Assembly: GCF_017873965.1 (NCBI RefSeq) | Contig: NZ_JAGGKT010000011.1 | Span: forward strand, 62,001 to 126,000 | DNA length: 64,000 nucleotides | Reading direction: 5' to 3' | From: Ammoniphilus resinae | Lineage (GTDB): Bacteria; Bacillota; Bacilli; Aneurinibacillales; RAOX-1 | Translations under genes and position numbers: made by a program | In this document: one piece after another, positions 1 through 7,909 of the stretch | Position numbering within the stretch: the stretch's first letter is position 1 | Layout of the letters: the number at the start of each line of letters is the position of its first letter | The notes under the pieces: generated by a model | Database searches by the model: none | Told to the model about the DNA's origin: nothing | What the model saw: the letters and a program-made list of their open reading frames with translations, nothing else

Positions 1-390
1 GATTTCCGGCAGTTCCTGCATCAAATAGATATCAGCAAGCAGGAGCATCGCCTGGATAAAATCCGGCTCCCTTTCTAGACAATCATGAATTTCATTAATC
101 GCTTGATCCAATTCCCCTTGATCAATCAGAATTTCCACCCGCAGCATCTGAATCTCAAGTTGTCTTTCTGTAGTTAATTCATCAAAAAAGGGCTCAATCC
201 CATCTAACAGAGCCTTTGCCGTATCCAAATGCCCCAGATCGTAGAAGGTCTCCGCTAACTGATATAGCAAATCAGGGTTCTGTGCACTCTTCATCATTAA
301 TTGCTTCAGAACTGCCAACCCTTTTTCCACTTTTCCCGTGCGAATCCACTCGATGGCTTGATCGACCTGTTGGCCCGCTCCACTATACAT
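1..390 (-). CDS. TPR-repeat protein, 3' end outside window
   Basis: This is the N-terminal 130 codons of a gene that runs off the left edge. It starts at an ATG preceded by a GGAAGTG ribosome-binding site. The translation has alternating short amphipathic helices with TPR-like spacing (segments such as LLYQLAETFYDLG, LDQAINEIHDCLE and FIQAMLLLADIYL), so it is a helical-repeat scaffold protein. TPR proteins mediate protein-protein contacts; no partner can be read from the sequence. It lies downstream of the sigma/anti-sigma pair on the same strand, 53 bases away, and may be cotranscribed with it. Confidence 0.75.
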   Translation of the reverse strand, partial: MYSGAGQQVDQAIEWIRTGKVEKGLAVLKQLMMKSAQNPDLLYQLAETFYDLGHLDTAKALLDGIEPFFDELTTERQLEIQMLRVEILIDQGELDQAINEIHDCLEREPDFIQAMLLLADIYLMQELPEI

Positions 391-443
391 ATTATCACTT
401 CCAAATCATCGGTTTCGTTCTATTCAAGTATGTGCATGCCTCC

Positions 444-1079
444 CTACGATCGGGAAAGCCAACTCATGCTCACTACGGTAACCATTATACCAAAGAATCC
501 CGCGATTAAACCCATATTTCCTGTAGGAATCACAGTCATATGGCGAAAATCAAGGGGATCACCTAGACTGGCAATCACTTTGTATCTTAGGTTGCTCTTA
601 CCGATATCGGATGTCGGGGATGCCTGTAATTGGTCCATAGACATGATTATTTCCGAAGAGGCGATTTCGTGCCATTCCCCATTGTCTGTTTTCGAATCGG
701 TTCCAGGGGCCCCGAAACCGAAACCGCCAAACATCATCACCCCGAAAACGAGTAAAAAAAGGACAGAGACTGACGTAAGCCACCGTTTCATGGATGAGGG
801 TATATGAAAGAGGTTCCTGGTTATAGGCAGCGCCCATTTTTCCTCTTTCACAATCCTCTCCATAACCGAAGTAACGGCGGATGCATAATCATCCCTGTCC
901 TGTGTAGGAAACGATATGGTTTGATCGCGAAAAAATTCGCTGCTCTCCTTCCAGATGTTATACTCCATACGACATTCTTCGCAGATCCCAATATGAAACT
1001 TTATTTTTCTCATTAAGGTGTCAGGTAACTTCTCGTCTACATACGCGGACATTAAGTTTGACACATCTATGCATTTCAT
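444..1079 (-). CDS. Zinc-binding membrane anti-sigma factor (ECF partner)
   Basis: A 211-residue protein whose N-terminus carries Cys3, His29, Cys33 and Cys36, the H-x3-C-x2-C signature of ZAS-type anti-sigma domains that hold ECF sigma factors inactive at the membrane. Two hydrophobic segments follow, at about 101-122 and 189-208, with a loop of about 65 residues that would face outside. The ATG overlaps the stop of the sigma gene by four bases, a typical translationally coupled pair. Release of the sigma factor usually needs proteolysis; a PrsW-type protease is encoded near 46.5-47.1 kb, but whether it acts here is inference. Confidence 0.85.
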   Translation of the reverse strand: MKCIDVSNLMSAYVDEKLPDTLMRKIKFHIGICEECRMEYNIWKESSEFFRDQTISFPTQDRDDYASAVTSVMERIVKEEKWALPITRNLFHIPSSMKRWLTSVSVLFLLVFGVMMFGGFGFGAPGTDSKTDNGEWHEIASSEIIMSMDQLQASPTSDIGKSNLRYKVIASLGDPLDFRHMTVIPTGNMGLIAGFFGIMVTVVSMSWLSRS

Positions 1080-1672
1080 GGACTGCTCATCCCTTTCACT
1101 TCTTCCATTCTAGCATCTGAAATGTAGGATTCTAGTTGACTTTTTATGCTGCTACGGGCTCTAAACAGAAGTGATTTGACGGAACTGACCGTAGAATTGA
1201 GAACATCGGCTATCTCTTTATAATCCTTATCCTCATATTCTCTCAATATGATGGCAAAACGTTGTTTTTCCGGTAAATTCTCGATTGCCAATCGAACCAG
1301 CTTTTCCCTTTCGCTGCGCAACAGTTCATACTCAGGCAGCCTTTCCCAGGTTGCTGTTGGATCGACCTTACTGTCTTCCAAATAGATCTCAGAGTTTCTA
1401 CTCTTACGTAATTCGCTTAATACCGAATTTCTAGCGATGGTGTAAAGCCAAGTTGAGAAAGAGGCTTCCACATCGCGGAAGGAATGAAGACTACGGTAGG
1501 CCTTATAAAATGTCTCCTGACATAGATCTTCAGCTATATGATCCAAATTTGTATTATTCAACATATGTACAATGAATGCAAGAATTCTTTTTTCATAGCG
1601 TTTAATCAGCTCGGCATAGCACTCCACACGCCCATCTTTAATCTCTCTTATAAGCTGTGAATCAGTTAACAT
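1076..1672 (-). CDS. ECF-family RNA polymerase sigma factor
   Basis: A 198-residue sigma-70 family protein of the extracytoplasmic-function class. Sigma region 2 is visible around FSTWLYTIARNSV (DNA melting and -10 recognition) and region 4 around LPEKQRFAIILRE to SVKSLLFRARSSI (helix-turn-helix for the -35). Regions 1.1 and 3 are absent, as expected for ECF sigmas. The ATG follows an AGGGGGTAGG ribosome-binding site. It is paired with the anti-sigma gene downstream. A SigW/SigM-like promoter motif lies just upstream, so autoregulation is likely. The regulon is not evident from this window. Confidence 0.9.
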   Translation of the reverse strand: MLTDSQLIREIKDGRVECYAELIKRYEKRILAFIVHMLNNTNLDHIAEDLCQETFYKAYRSLHSFRDVEASFSTWLYTIARNSVLSELRKSRNSEIYLEDSKVDPTATWERLPEYELLRSEREKLVRLAIENLPEKQRFAIILREYEDKDYKEIADVLNSTVSSVKSLLFRARSSIKSQLESYISDARMEEVKGMSSP

Positions 1673-1723
1673 CTTTTCCTACCCCCTGAACTTTCTAGCT
1701 AATAAATTCTGCTCATCACTTCT

Positions 1724-1750
1724 GACGAGGAAGACTACAAAAAGGTTACA
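1724..1750 (-). promoter_or_regulatory. Candidate ECF (auto)promoter
   Basis: On the minus strand TGTAAC at 1750-1745 and CGTC at 1727-1724 are separated by 17 bases. This resembles the TGAAAC-N16/17-CGT pattern of Bacillus ECF promoters. It lies about 50 bases upstream of the sigma gene, so it fits autoregulation. It is a short motif seen once and could be chance. Confidence 0.4.
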
Positions 1751-1836
1751 GGAAAAAATAAAATAAAACTCATATATACAAGCTATTCGTCAAATCCTGT
1801 CGATTTCCTTCTTGGAATTTAAGGATTTTTGGAGGA

Positions 1837-2763
1837 CTAGAAAGAAAATGCATAGGTCTGATTCGCAGGAAGAAACCTCCCTATCAATGCTGGATTTTCC
1901 CCATCATGCGTCACTCCCCGTACTAAAACCTTACTTGGAATCATTCCCTGTGCATGTGTGGACTGACGATCTTTGGAAAAAAACAATAAGTCAGCATCCG
2001 CTCCAAGCGCCAAAGAACCTTTGCGGGGATACACACCGAATAACTTTGCCGGGATTTGAGCCATAGTTTTGACCAACATCATCCATTCATCAGTTGATTT
2101 CCATGATGATGGAGTTGGACAGGGAAAACCATCGAACCAGTAAGATTCTATAACGTATGGATCAAGTTGACTCATTTTTTTCTGCCAGATCAATTTTTCA
2201 GCGGGAGTGATATGTAATATAGTCCGTTTCCGTATCGTTGACTTCATTTTACTGTAAGGAACAATAAATGGAAGCGGAACTTCATTTAATAGGCTTCGAT
2301 CCGGCGACTCAAGATGAAAAATGAAACCAAGACGTTGAAGTCTTGGAATGAGGTCCCGCCAATGGATTGGAAACTGCCCCAAAGAAATCACTTTCACAGA
2401 TCTTCTTCCAAGCCACTCTAAAGACTCTTTAGACAAGTTAGAAAGGCTCACCTGATATACAAAATCTGCTTGTCCATCCGTCACGAAAGATTTCGTTTCA
2501 AACTGTTCCTTCAACCTTTCAATGCTGCACTCTTTGATTTGGGTAGTAATCCCAGACTGAATCGCTATATCCTCATCCCCTGCCTTGACGGATGCGATAA
2601 ACCCTGGCAGCACATAAAAGGAACTGGCATCGACCACCTGCATCCCTTCGCGTTCTGGAATACTCTCTCTTATCTCCGCGATGACACCGCCCGAAAGGAG
2701 TATGTCCTCACGTTTAATTCCAGATCCATAGACTAAACTGCCACCTTTAATTAATGTCGTCAT
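1837..2763 (-). CDS. Degenerate amidohydrolase-family protein
   Basis: The ends are those of a dihydropyrimidinase/dihydroorotase-like amidohydrolase: an N-terminal small beta domain (IKGGSLVYGSGIKREDILL), the PGFI segment near residue 55, and the C-terminal LALGADADLLFF strand. The protein is only 308 residues against roughly 400-450 in the family. The metal-binding His-x-His expected directly after PGFI is replaced by ASVKAG, and no clear replacement for the later metal ligands is seen. It is therefore probably not a metal-dependent hydrolase and may have a binding or structural role. The start has a TAGGAGGAAT ribosome-binding site, and it follows the membrane protein gene by nine bases. 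Confidence 0.7.
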   Translation of the reverse strand: MTTLIKGGSLVYGSGIKREDILLSGGVIAEIRESIPEREGMQVVDASSFYVLPGFIASVKAGDEDIAIQSGITTQIKECSIERLKEQFETKSFVTDGQADFVYQVSLSNLSKESLEWLGRRSVKVISLGQFPIHWRDLIPRLQRLGFIFHLESPDRSLLNEVPLPFIVPYSKMKSTIRKRTILHITPAEKLIWQKKMSQLDPYVIESYWFDGFPCPTPSSWKSTDEWMMLVKTMAQIPAKLFGVYPRKGSLALGADADLLFFSKDRQSTHAQGMIPSKVLVRGVTHDGENPALIGRFLPANQTYAFSF

Positions 2764-2772
2764 ATATTCCTC

Positions 2773-3315
2773 CTACCTCGAGTAAGTTTCTTTTTTTCCT
2801 GCCCATTTATGTTGCTGTTTTAGCCTCATACGTTGATTGGTTACCTGGTCCTCGTCAACGATCTCAATGGACCTGCCAATAGATAGGAAAACAAAGCTAG
2901 CGACAAGAGCAAAGATGTCCGTCCACGGATAAACCATAAAAATTAAACGTGTAGGTTCAGCGATTAACCCGGACCAACTATTGGAAAAAATCATTAACCC
3001 ATTCAGATGTGATGTTGTTAACGATAATTCTTCTAAGAAAGCAAAAAAGGCAAAAGGCAATTGAAGTAGAAAGTGGAGCATAAGATGATGCAAAAATCCA
3101 AAATGAAAGGTATTTTTGCCTATGTAACCTAGAACAATAAAAGAAAGAAACGTCATGCCCCCTATTGCCATGATAAACACCTCATATAAACGTGAAACCA
3201 AATCATTCTGTGGAAATAAATGCCATAAAGAAAATGGGATGACCCAAAGCTTAATGACTACTAAAGCAGTGATTACACCTATCGACATAACCAAGTAGAT
3301 GAGTGAACGTTGCAA
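2773..3315 (-). CDS. Hypothetical membrane protein
   Basis: A 180-residue protein with about four to five hydrophobic segments and a basic, hydrophilic C-terminal tail (residues about 150-180). I do not recognise the family. The start is a TTG at 3315, supported by an AGGGAAGGAG ribosome-binding site five bases upstream; no ATG is suitably placed. It is the first gene of a two-gene unit with the degenerate amidohydrolase, nine bases apart, so the two may act together at the membrane. That is inference. Confidence 0.6.
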   Translation of the reverse strand: MQRSLIYLVMSIGVITALVVIKLWVIPFSLWHLFPQNDLVSRLYEVFIMAIGGMTFLSFIVLGYIGKNTFHFGFLHHLMLHFLLQLPFAFFAFLEELSLTTSHLNGLMIFSNSWSGLIAEPTRLIFMVYPWTDIFALVASFVFLSIGRSIEIVDEDQVTNQRMRLKQQHKWAGKKETYSR

Positions 3316-3568
3316 GTTTTCTCCTTCCCTTCATCCGCGTCTCAGGTATTACGAAAACCAACCGAACTCCAACCATTGCATTCACTTTTTGCAATTTTTG
3401 TCGCATTGCTTTTTCTAAAAGGATATGTTTGTCCGGTTGAAAAGATGACAAGCTTTCTATGGGGATCATACTTTTTGTCATTTTTTTTTAAGCTAAATTT
3501 AAGAAACAAGGGGTTAAATAAAGATAACAAAGAAATTAATCTGATTAGCACGTGAGGAGGAATCATAT

Positions 3569-4744
3569 ATGTCAGGATCAAAAACAATAAAAACAGTCGC
3601 TGTTTCATTTCTCGCTGGATCATTGCTTACAGGAGCTTTTTGGCTGGGGGTCGATAATGCCACTTACTTTAACCCAGCGAAAGAATCTGTTTCAGCAAAA
3701 GCAACTACTTCCCAAAATACATCTATTCAACAGGCATCATTATTAGAACAAAAAGACACAAACGTGATCGCGAAAATGGTCGATGAAGCGGGACCCGCTG
3801 TCGTAAAAATTGAAACGGAGTCGGTTGAAAAAGGAACCATGTCAGAAAGAGATCTCTTCTTCCGACAATTTTTCGGAGGTGATCCTTTCCCACAAGGGCA
3901 GCAAAAGAAACAAAGTTTAGGGTCCGGTTTTATTATCAGTAAAGACGGATATATCGTAACAAACAATCACGTCATCGAAGCTGCCGACACAATTAAAGTG
4001 AATGTAACGGGGACTAAAGAAAAATACGATGCAAAGGTAATTGGAAGCGATCCTGAACTGGATCTAGCTGTGCTTAAAATTACGGCAAAAGAAGATCTTC
4101 CAACACTGAAGCTTGGTAATTCAGATCTAATCCGCGTAGGTGATTGGTCTGTGGCCATTGGTAATCCTTATGGGTTGGATCATACAGTAACGGTTGGAGT
4201 GATCAGTGCCAAAGAACGTCCATTGAACATTGGGGAAGCCCGGTTCAAAAACCTCTTACAAACTGATGCTTCCATTAATCCAGGGAACAGCGGTGGACCA
4301 TTATTAAACCTTCAAGGAGAAGTTATCGGAATTAATACCGCGATTAATGCTGAAGCTCAAGGGATCGGCTTTGCCATTCCGATCAATACTGTGCAAGAAG
4401 TGCTTGATGACTTAATCCATAAAGGCAAAGTATCTCGTCCTTGGCTTGGTGTCTCCCTTCAGGATCTAACTCCTGAATTGCAAAAGTACTTTGGGATTGA
4501 CATGAGTGAAGGGGCAGTGATTGGTTATGTTGCAAATGGAAGCCCTGCAGAAAAGGCTGGTTTCCAACAGGGGGATATCGTTGTAGAGATAGATAAACAG
4601 AAGGTGAAGAGCGCTGATCAGCTCGTAGAAATGGTTGGAAAGAGTAAAGTCGGAGAGAAACATCAGTTTTTACTGTATCGAAATGGAAAATTTGAAACGG
4701 TCACTGTAATTATCGGGGAAAAAAACTATAATAGTAAGGAATAG
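3569..4744 (+). CDS. htrA: HtrA/DegP-type membrane-anchored serine protease
   Basis: A 391-residue trypsin-like quality-control protease. An N-terminal hydrophobic anchor (about residues 9-29) places the catalytic domain outside the membrane. The triad is His134 (NNHV), Asp165 (DLAV) and Ser241 (GNSGGP). A single PDZ domain (about 290-380) follows, with GSPAEKAGFQQGD. Such proteases degrade misfolded secreted proteins. The start has a strong GAGGAGG ribosome-binding site. A response regulator and sensor kinase lie immediately downstream, an arrangement that suggests an envelope-stress circuit similar in logic to CssRS/HtrA. Which paralogue (htrA, htrB or yyxA) it corresponds to is not resolved. 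Confidence 0.92.
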   Translation: MSGSKTIKTVAVSFLAGSLLTGAFWLGVDNATYFNPAKESVSAKATTSQNTSIQQASLLEQKDTNVIAKMVDEAGPAVVKIETESVEKGTMSERDLFFRQFFGGDPFPQGQQKKQSLGSGFIISKDGYIVTNNHVIEAADTIKVNVTGTKEKYDAKVIGSDPELDLAVLKITAKEDLPTLKLGNSDLIRVGDWSVAIGNPYGLDHTVTVGVISAKERPLNIGEARFKNLLQTDASINPGNSGGPLLNLQGEVIGINTAINAEAQGIGFAIPINTVQEVLDDLIHKGKVSRPWLGVSLQDLTPELQKYFGIDMSEGAVIGYVANGSPAEKAGFQQGDIVVEIDKQKVKSADQLVEMVGKSKVGEKHQFLLYRNGKFETVTVIIGEKNYNSKE

Positions 4745-4750
4745 CACCAG

Positions 4751-4785
4751 ATAGTCTCAGGCACCGTAGCCTGGGACTATTTTCG
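4751..4785 (+). terminator. Intrinsic terminator after htrA
   Basis: ATAGTCTCAGGC and GCCTGGGACTAT form a 12-base stem (one T-G pair) with loop ACCGTA, followed by TTTTC. It lies between htrA and the response regulator, so it may limit read-through rather than fully separate the genes. Confidence 0.75.
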
Positions 4786-4799
4786 GGAAGGTGAAATGA

Positions 4800-5483
4800 G
4801 TGAAGAAAACCATTTTGGTGGTAGATGATGATCATAAAATTGCCACGATGCTAAAACGTGCCCTTGAATATGAAGGGTATGTCGTGACAGTGGTTCATAG
4901 TGGCGAAGATGCGTTGATTGCCATTCACGAGAATTCCTTTAGTCTCGTTATCTTGGATATTATGCTACCAGGATTGAATGGTTGGCAAATCTGTCAGGAG
5001 ATTCGTTCGTATTCTCCGATTCCAATTCTTATGCTAACAGCAAAAGATGAAATTGAAGACAGGGTGAAAGGCCTAGACCTAGGCGCCGATGATTACGTAG
5101 TCAAACCCTTTGCGCTAGGAGAATTGCTTGCCAGAGTTCGTGCCCATCTTCGGCGTAGAGCCTCTGCTGCTGAAAAGACAGAATCCTTAACCTATCATGA
5201 CGTCACTCTCAATCTAAACAGTCGGGAATGTACTCGGGGTGGGAAAAAGATAGATTTAAGAGGAAAAGAATTTGAACTACTGGAGTACTTTCTCCTTAAC
5301 CCTAACAAGGTTCTTTCTAAAGAGCAGATTCTGAACCAGGTATGGGGGTATGATTACAGCGGGGAATCAAATGTTATTGAAGTGTATATTGCCACCTTGC
5401 GTTCTAAGTTAGAAACTGGGGGGCATTCCAGGGTAATTCAAACGGTTCGCGGACTTGGTTATGTATTGCGGGAGGGGCCTTAA
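4800..5483 (+). CDS. OmpR-family response regulator
   Basis: A 227-residue two-domain regulator. The receiver domain (about 1-115) has the acidic pocket DDD at 9-11, phosphoacceptor Asp53 (LDIMLPG), a conserved Thr in MLTAK and Lys in VKPF. The C-terminal winged helix (about 128-225) has the OmpR-type motifs RGKEFELLEYF and RGLGYVLR. The start is GTG at 4800 behind GGGAAGGTG. The gene ends one base before the sensor kinase start, so the two are translationally linked. The target promoters are unknown; the neighbouring htrA is a candidate. Confidence 0.93.
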   Translation: MKKTILVVDDDHKIATMLKRALEYEGYVVTVVHSGEDALIAIHENSFSLVILDIMLPGLNGWQICQEIRSYSPIPILMLTAKDEIEDRVKGLDLGADDYVVKPFALGELLARVRAHLRRRASAAEKTESLTYHDVTLNLNSRECTRGGKKIDLRGKEFELLEYFLLNPNKVLSKEQILNQVWGYDYSGESNVIEVYIATLRSKLETGGHSRVIQTVRGLGYVLREGP

Positions 5484-5484
5484 T

Positions 5485-6894
5485 ATGCCCATACGATTGA
5501 AGCTAGCTTTATGGTATAGTGGAGTTTTTCTCATCATCATTACTCTATTTTGTACTTTTATATATTTGTTTTTTACCCATCGTGAGATGAACCAGATTGA
5601 CAACCATCTAAGTGAAAGGGCGATTGAGGTCCACCATTCGATCAAGCTAATCGATATTTACCCCTTTCCGATTCAAAGCCTTGTCCTGCCGAATATCGAT
5701 GTTTTTTCATCCCCAGAAATCCTTTTGCAAATTGTGGATCCGAAAGGCAATGTCCTTTCACGTTCTAATTCATTGGGAAATCAAACACTTCCAATAAGCA
5801 AGAGAGCGATTGAAGAGATTCGGCAAAATAAGGACTACTATGAAACATCCCAGGTTCACGGTTATCAGTTTAGAATTTACTATCTCCCTTTAATCTCGGG
5901 AGAAAAATTGATCGGAGTACTAGAAGTCGCCGGTTCGCTGAAGAACATTCAACGCTCAATGACCAACCTGCAATGGCTGCTTGCAATCGGGGCTGTCTTG
6001 ACTGCTACTTTTTCAGCAATCATTGGCTGGTTTTTAGCAGGGAAATCCTTAAATCCAATTCACAAAATAATCCAAACGACAAAAGAAATCGAAAAAGAGG
6101 GACGCTTGGAACGGAGAATTTCGTATCAAGGGCCAATGGATGAGATTGGCTTGCTATCAGGTCAAATCAATTCCATGATGGAAAAAATTGAAACCATGTA
6201 TCGCGAATTGGAAGAATCCTACGAAACACAGCGCCGATTTGTCGCCGATGCAAGCCACGAGCTGCGAACACCCTTGACATCCATCCGGGGAAATATGGAA
6301 TTTTTAAGGATGCTCTATCTGGAAAAAGGCGAACTATCCATGGACGCGATGGAAGACATCATCGAGGAAATCGAGCGGGTTTCCCGAATGATTCACAATC
6401 TCCTGGCTCTGGCACGGGCTGATGCTGGATATAAAATGCAAATGGAAGAGATCGAATTAAAAGATTGGGTAAGTGAATGGATCAACCAGGTAACCCTGCT
6501 CTCAACAGATACGGTGCCGTTTCTCCATGACCCGCTTGCACAATTGGAAGGGGTAAGCATCCGGGGAAATCGAGACTTTTTACAGCAAGTTTTTTTGATT
6601 CTTTTCGAAAATGCATTTAAATACACAAAGGTGGGTTCCGTCGGGCTCCATTTTACCACGACAGAACAAAATGTCATCTTTACTGTACAGGATACAGGTG
6701 TTGGGATCCCCACAGAAGAGTTAGATCTTGTATTCCGTCGCTTCCATCGGGGAGCCAATGCAAGAAAATTCCCCGGAACGGGTCTTGGTTTGTCGATTGC
6801 AAAATGGGTAGTAGAAAAACACGGGGGTACGATTGAGATTCAAAGTATACTCGATCAAGGAACAAAGGTTAGTGTAACCCTTCCAAGGATCTAG
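5485..6894 (+). CDS. Membrane sensor histidine kinase
   Basis: A 469-residue kinase starting at ATG 5485 behind GGGAGGGG; a longer in-frame extension lacks a better site. There are two transmembrane segments (about 8-30 and 161-182) flanking an extracellular sensor loop, then HAMP. The HisKA dimerisation helix carries the phospho-accepting His258 in DASHELRTPL. The catalytic ATPase domain shows the N box (NAFKY), G1 (DTGVGI) and G2 (GTGLGLS). It partners with the response regulator immediately upstream. The stimulus is unknown; linkage to htrA suggests cell-envelope or secretion stress. Confidence 0.93.
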   Translation: MPIRLKLALWYSGVFLIIITLFCTFIYLFFTHREMNQIDNHLSERAIEVHHSIKLIDIYPFPIQSLVLPNIDVFSSPEILLQIVDPKGNVLSRSNSLGNQTLPISKRAIEEIRQNKDYYETSQVHGYQFRIYYLPLISGEKLIGVLEVAGSLKNIQRSMTNLQWLLAIGAVLTATFSAIIGWFLAGKSLNPIHKIIQTTKEIEKEGRLERRISYQGPMDEIGLLSGQINSMMEKIETMYRELEESYETQRRFVADASHELRTPLTSIRGNMEFLRMLYLEKGELSMDAMEDIIEEIERVSRMIHNLLALARADAGYKMQMEEIELKDWVSEWINQVTLLSTDTVPFLHDPLAQLEGVSIRGNRDFLQQVFLILFENAFKYTKVGSVGLHFTTTEQNVIFTVQDTGVGIPTEELDLVFRRFHRGANARKFPGTGLGLSIAKWVVEKHGGTIEIQSILDQGTKVSVTLPRI

Positions 6895-6895
6895 T

Positions 6896-7462
6896 TTATT
6901 TGATATTTGATATTTTTCCCATTAGCGCTGCGACAACATCGAGCATCTCTGTCGTTTGACTTAGCGTATCCATCATTTTCCTACGGTTGACCTTTATTTT
7001 TGGTAATCGAAGCTGTTGTTTTGTCGGTTTAGCAGCAGGTAAAGCATTTCCCGCTTGTCTGCTGCCCGGCATAAACCGAGCCGGTGGCTTCAACGTGGGA
7101 AACTTCATCTGGGTAGGCAAAACAGCTGGAGGCGCAAATTGTGGAAACATGTTCTTCAAGCCATCAAACAACCCTTTTTTCTTCGTTGTTGAAGGCTCCT
7201 TCTTCTCTTTAGGCTCCGCCTTTTTCTTTTCCTTTTTTTGATTTCGTTCTTGAATCATTTGGCTCATAAATAAATGAGCATTCCTCGCGATCTTTTCATT
7301 ATCAACAGACTGCCCCGGTTTAAAATATCGCAGGCCATCCGGATGCTGCATCAAGTACAATAGTGTCTCCGGCTTGTTTTTTAACCACATTTGATTCTCC
7401 TTCACCCACTGGTACAGAATGGGGTTTGTTGCCAGTTGCATCTTAAATTCCTTTTTCTTCAA
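6896..7462 (-). CDS. Hypothetical basic Pro/Lys-rich protein
   Basis: A 188-residue protein. The N-terminus (NPILYQWVKENQMWL, HPDGLRYF) looks like a short folded helical module. The middle (about 75-105) is almost entirely Lys/Glu. A Pro-rich linker follows, with LPTQMKFPTLKPPARF, and the protein ends in a hydrophobic helix. I do not recognise the family. I chose the TTG at 7462 because AAAGGAGTG lies six bases upstream; the first in-frame ATG at 7501 has a poorly spaced site, and an ATG at 7441 is another possibility. It is convergent with the sensor kinase, one base apart. Confidence 0.55.
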   Translation of the reverse strand: MKKKEFKMQLATNPILYQWVKENQMWLKNKPETLLYLMQHPDGLRYFKPGQSVDNEKIARNAHLFMSQMIQERNQKKEKKKAEPKEKKEPSTTKKKGLFDGLKNMFPQFAPPAVLPTQMKFPTLKPPARFMPGSRQAGNALPAAKPTKQQLRLPKIKVNRRKMMDTLSQTTEMLDVVAALMGKISNIK

Positions 7463-7766
7463 CGCTATACACTCCTTTTGATAAATAACTTCACGAGACA
7501 TTAAAATTAAACAATTCCTCTTACATGATATTGCTACACGGGCGAACGTGTATAGGCGATAACCTATTTCCCTTGAACTTGGGCGAACTGAACCGGGAAG
7601 TTTAGCTCGAATAGCGTTTTCTTAAGTGACGGAAATTTCTCCACTATGCTTTCCGTCTCCCCGAAATTCGGGCGAGTGCCCAGGGCGTATGCCCATACCA
7701 ATCCATAGAGGTGTGCGTAGTATGTATTGTTCGTTAGGAACTAAAACATCAAAAGGAGGAAGACAT
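7463..7766. other. Intergenic region with GGGCGA repeats
   Basis: No gene of convincing length was found here. GGGCGA occurs three times on the plus strand (7540, 7581, 7670), each followed by an A/G-C/T-rich step. The region must carry the promoter of the YjcZ-like gene, probably sporulation-controlled, but no clear sigma motif could be assigned. Confidence 0.35.
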
Positions 7767-7862
7767 ATGAGTTCTTGGAGCGGAATTTTTAACGATGAAG
7801 GGTTCCTGATCATCCTTGTTCTTTTCATCCTGCTAGTTATTGTTGGTGCTGGTGACGATTAA
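7767..7862 (+). CDS. YjcZ-family small sporulation peptide
   Basis: A 31-residue peptide, almost entirely one hydrophobic helix (FLIILVLFILLVIVGAGDD). This matches the FxLIxVLFILLIIVG core of the YjcZ/YczN-type small peptides of spore formers. The usual glycine/tyrosine-rich N-terminus is here shorter (SSWSGIFNDEG). The start follows a perfect AAAGGAGGA ribosome-binding site. The function of the family is unknown, and members are often made in the mother cell. It is followed by a bidirectional terminator shared with aroA. Confidence 0.8.
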   Translation: MSSWSGIFNDEGFLIILVLFILLVIVGAGDD

Positions 7863-7880
7863 TCAGCAGAACAAAGAAAA

Positions 7881-7909
7881 AAGCCCTAACTAACAATTAG
7901 GGCTTTTTT
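7881..7909. terminator. Bidirectional terminator, YjcZ-like gene / aroA
   Basis: AAGCCCTAA (7881-7889) and TTAGGGCTT (7897-7905) form a 9-base stem with a 7-base loop. A-tracts on the left and T-tracts on the right let it work on both strands for the two convergent genes. Confidence 0.9.
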
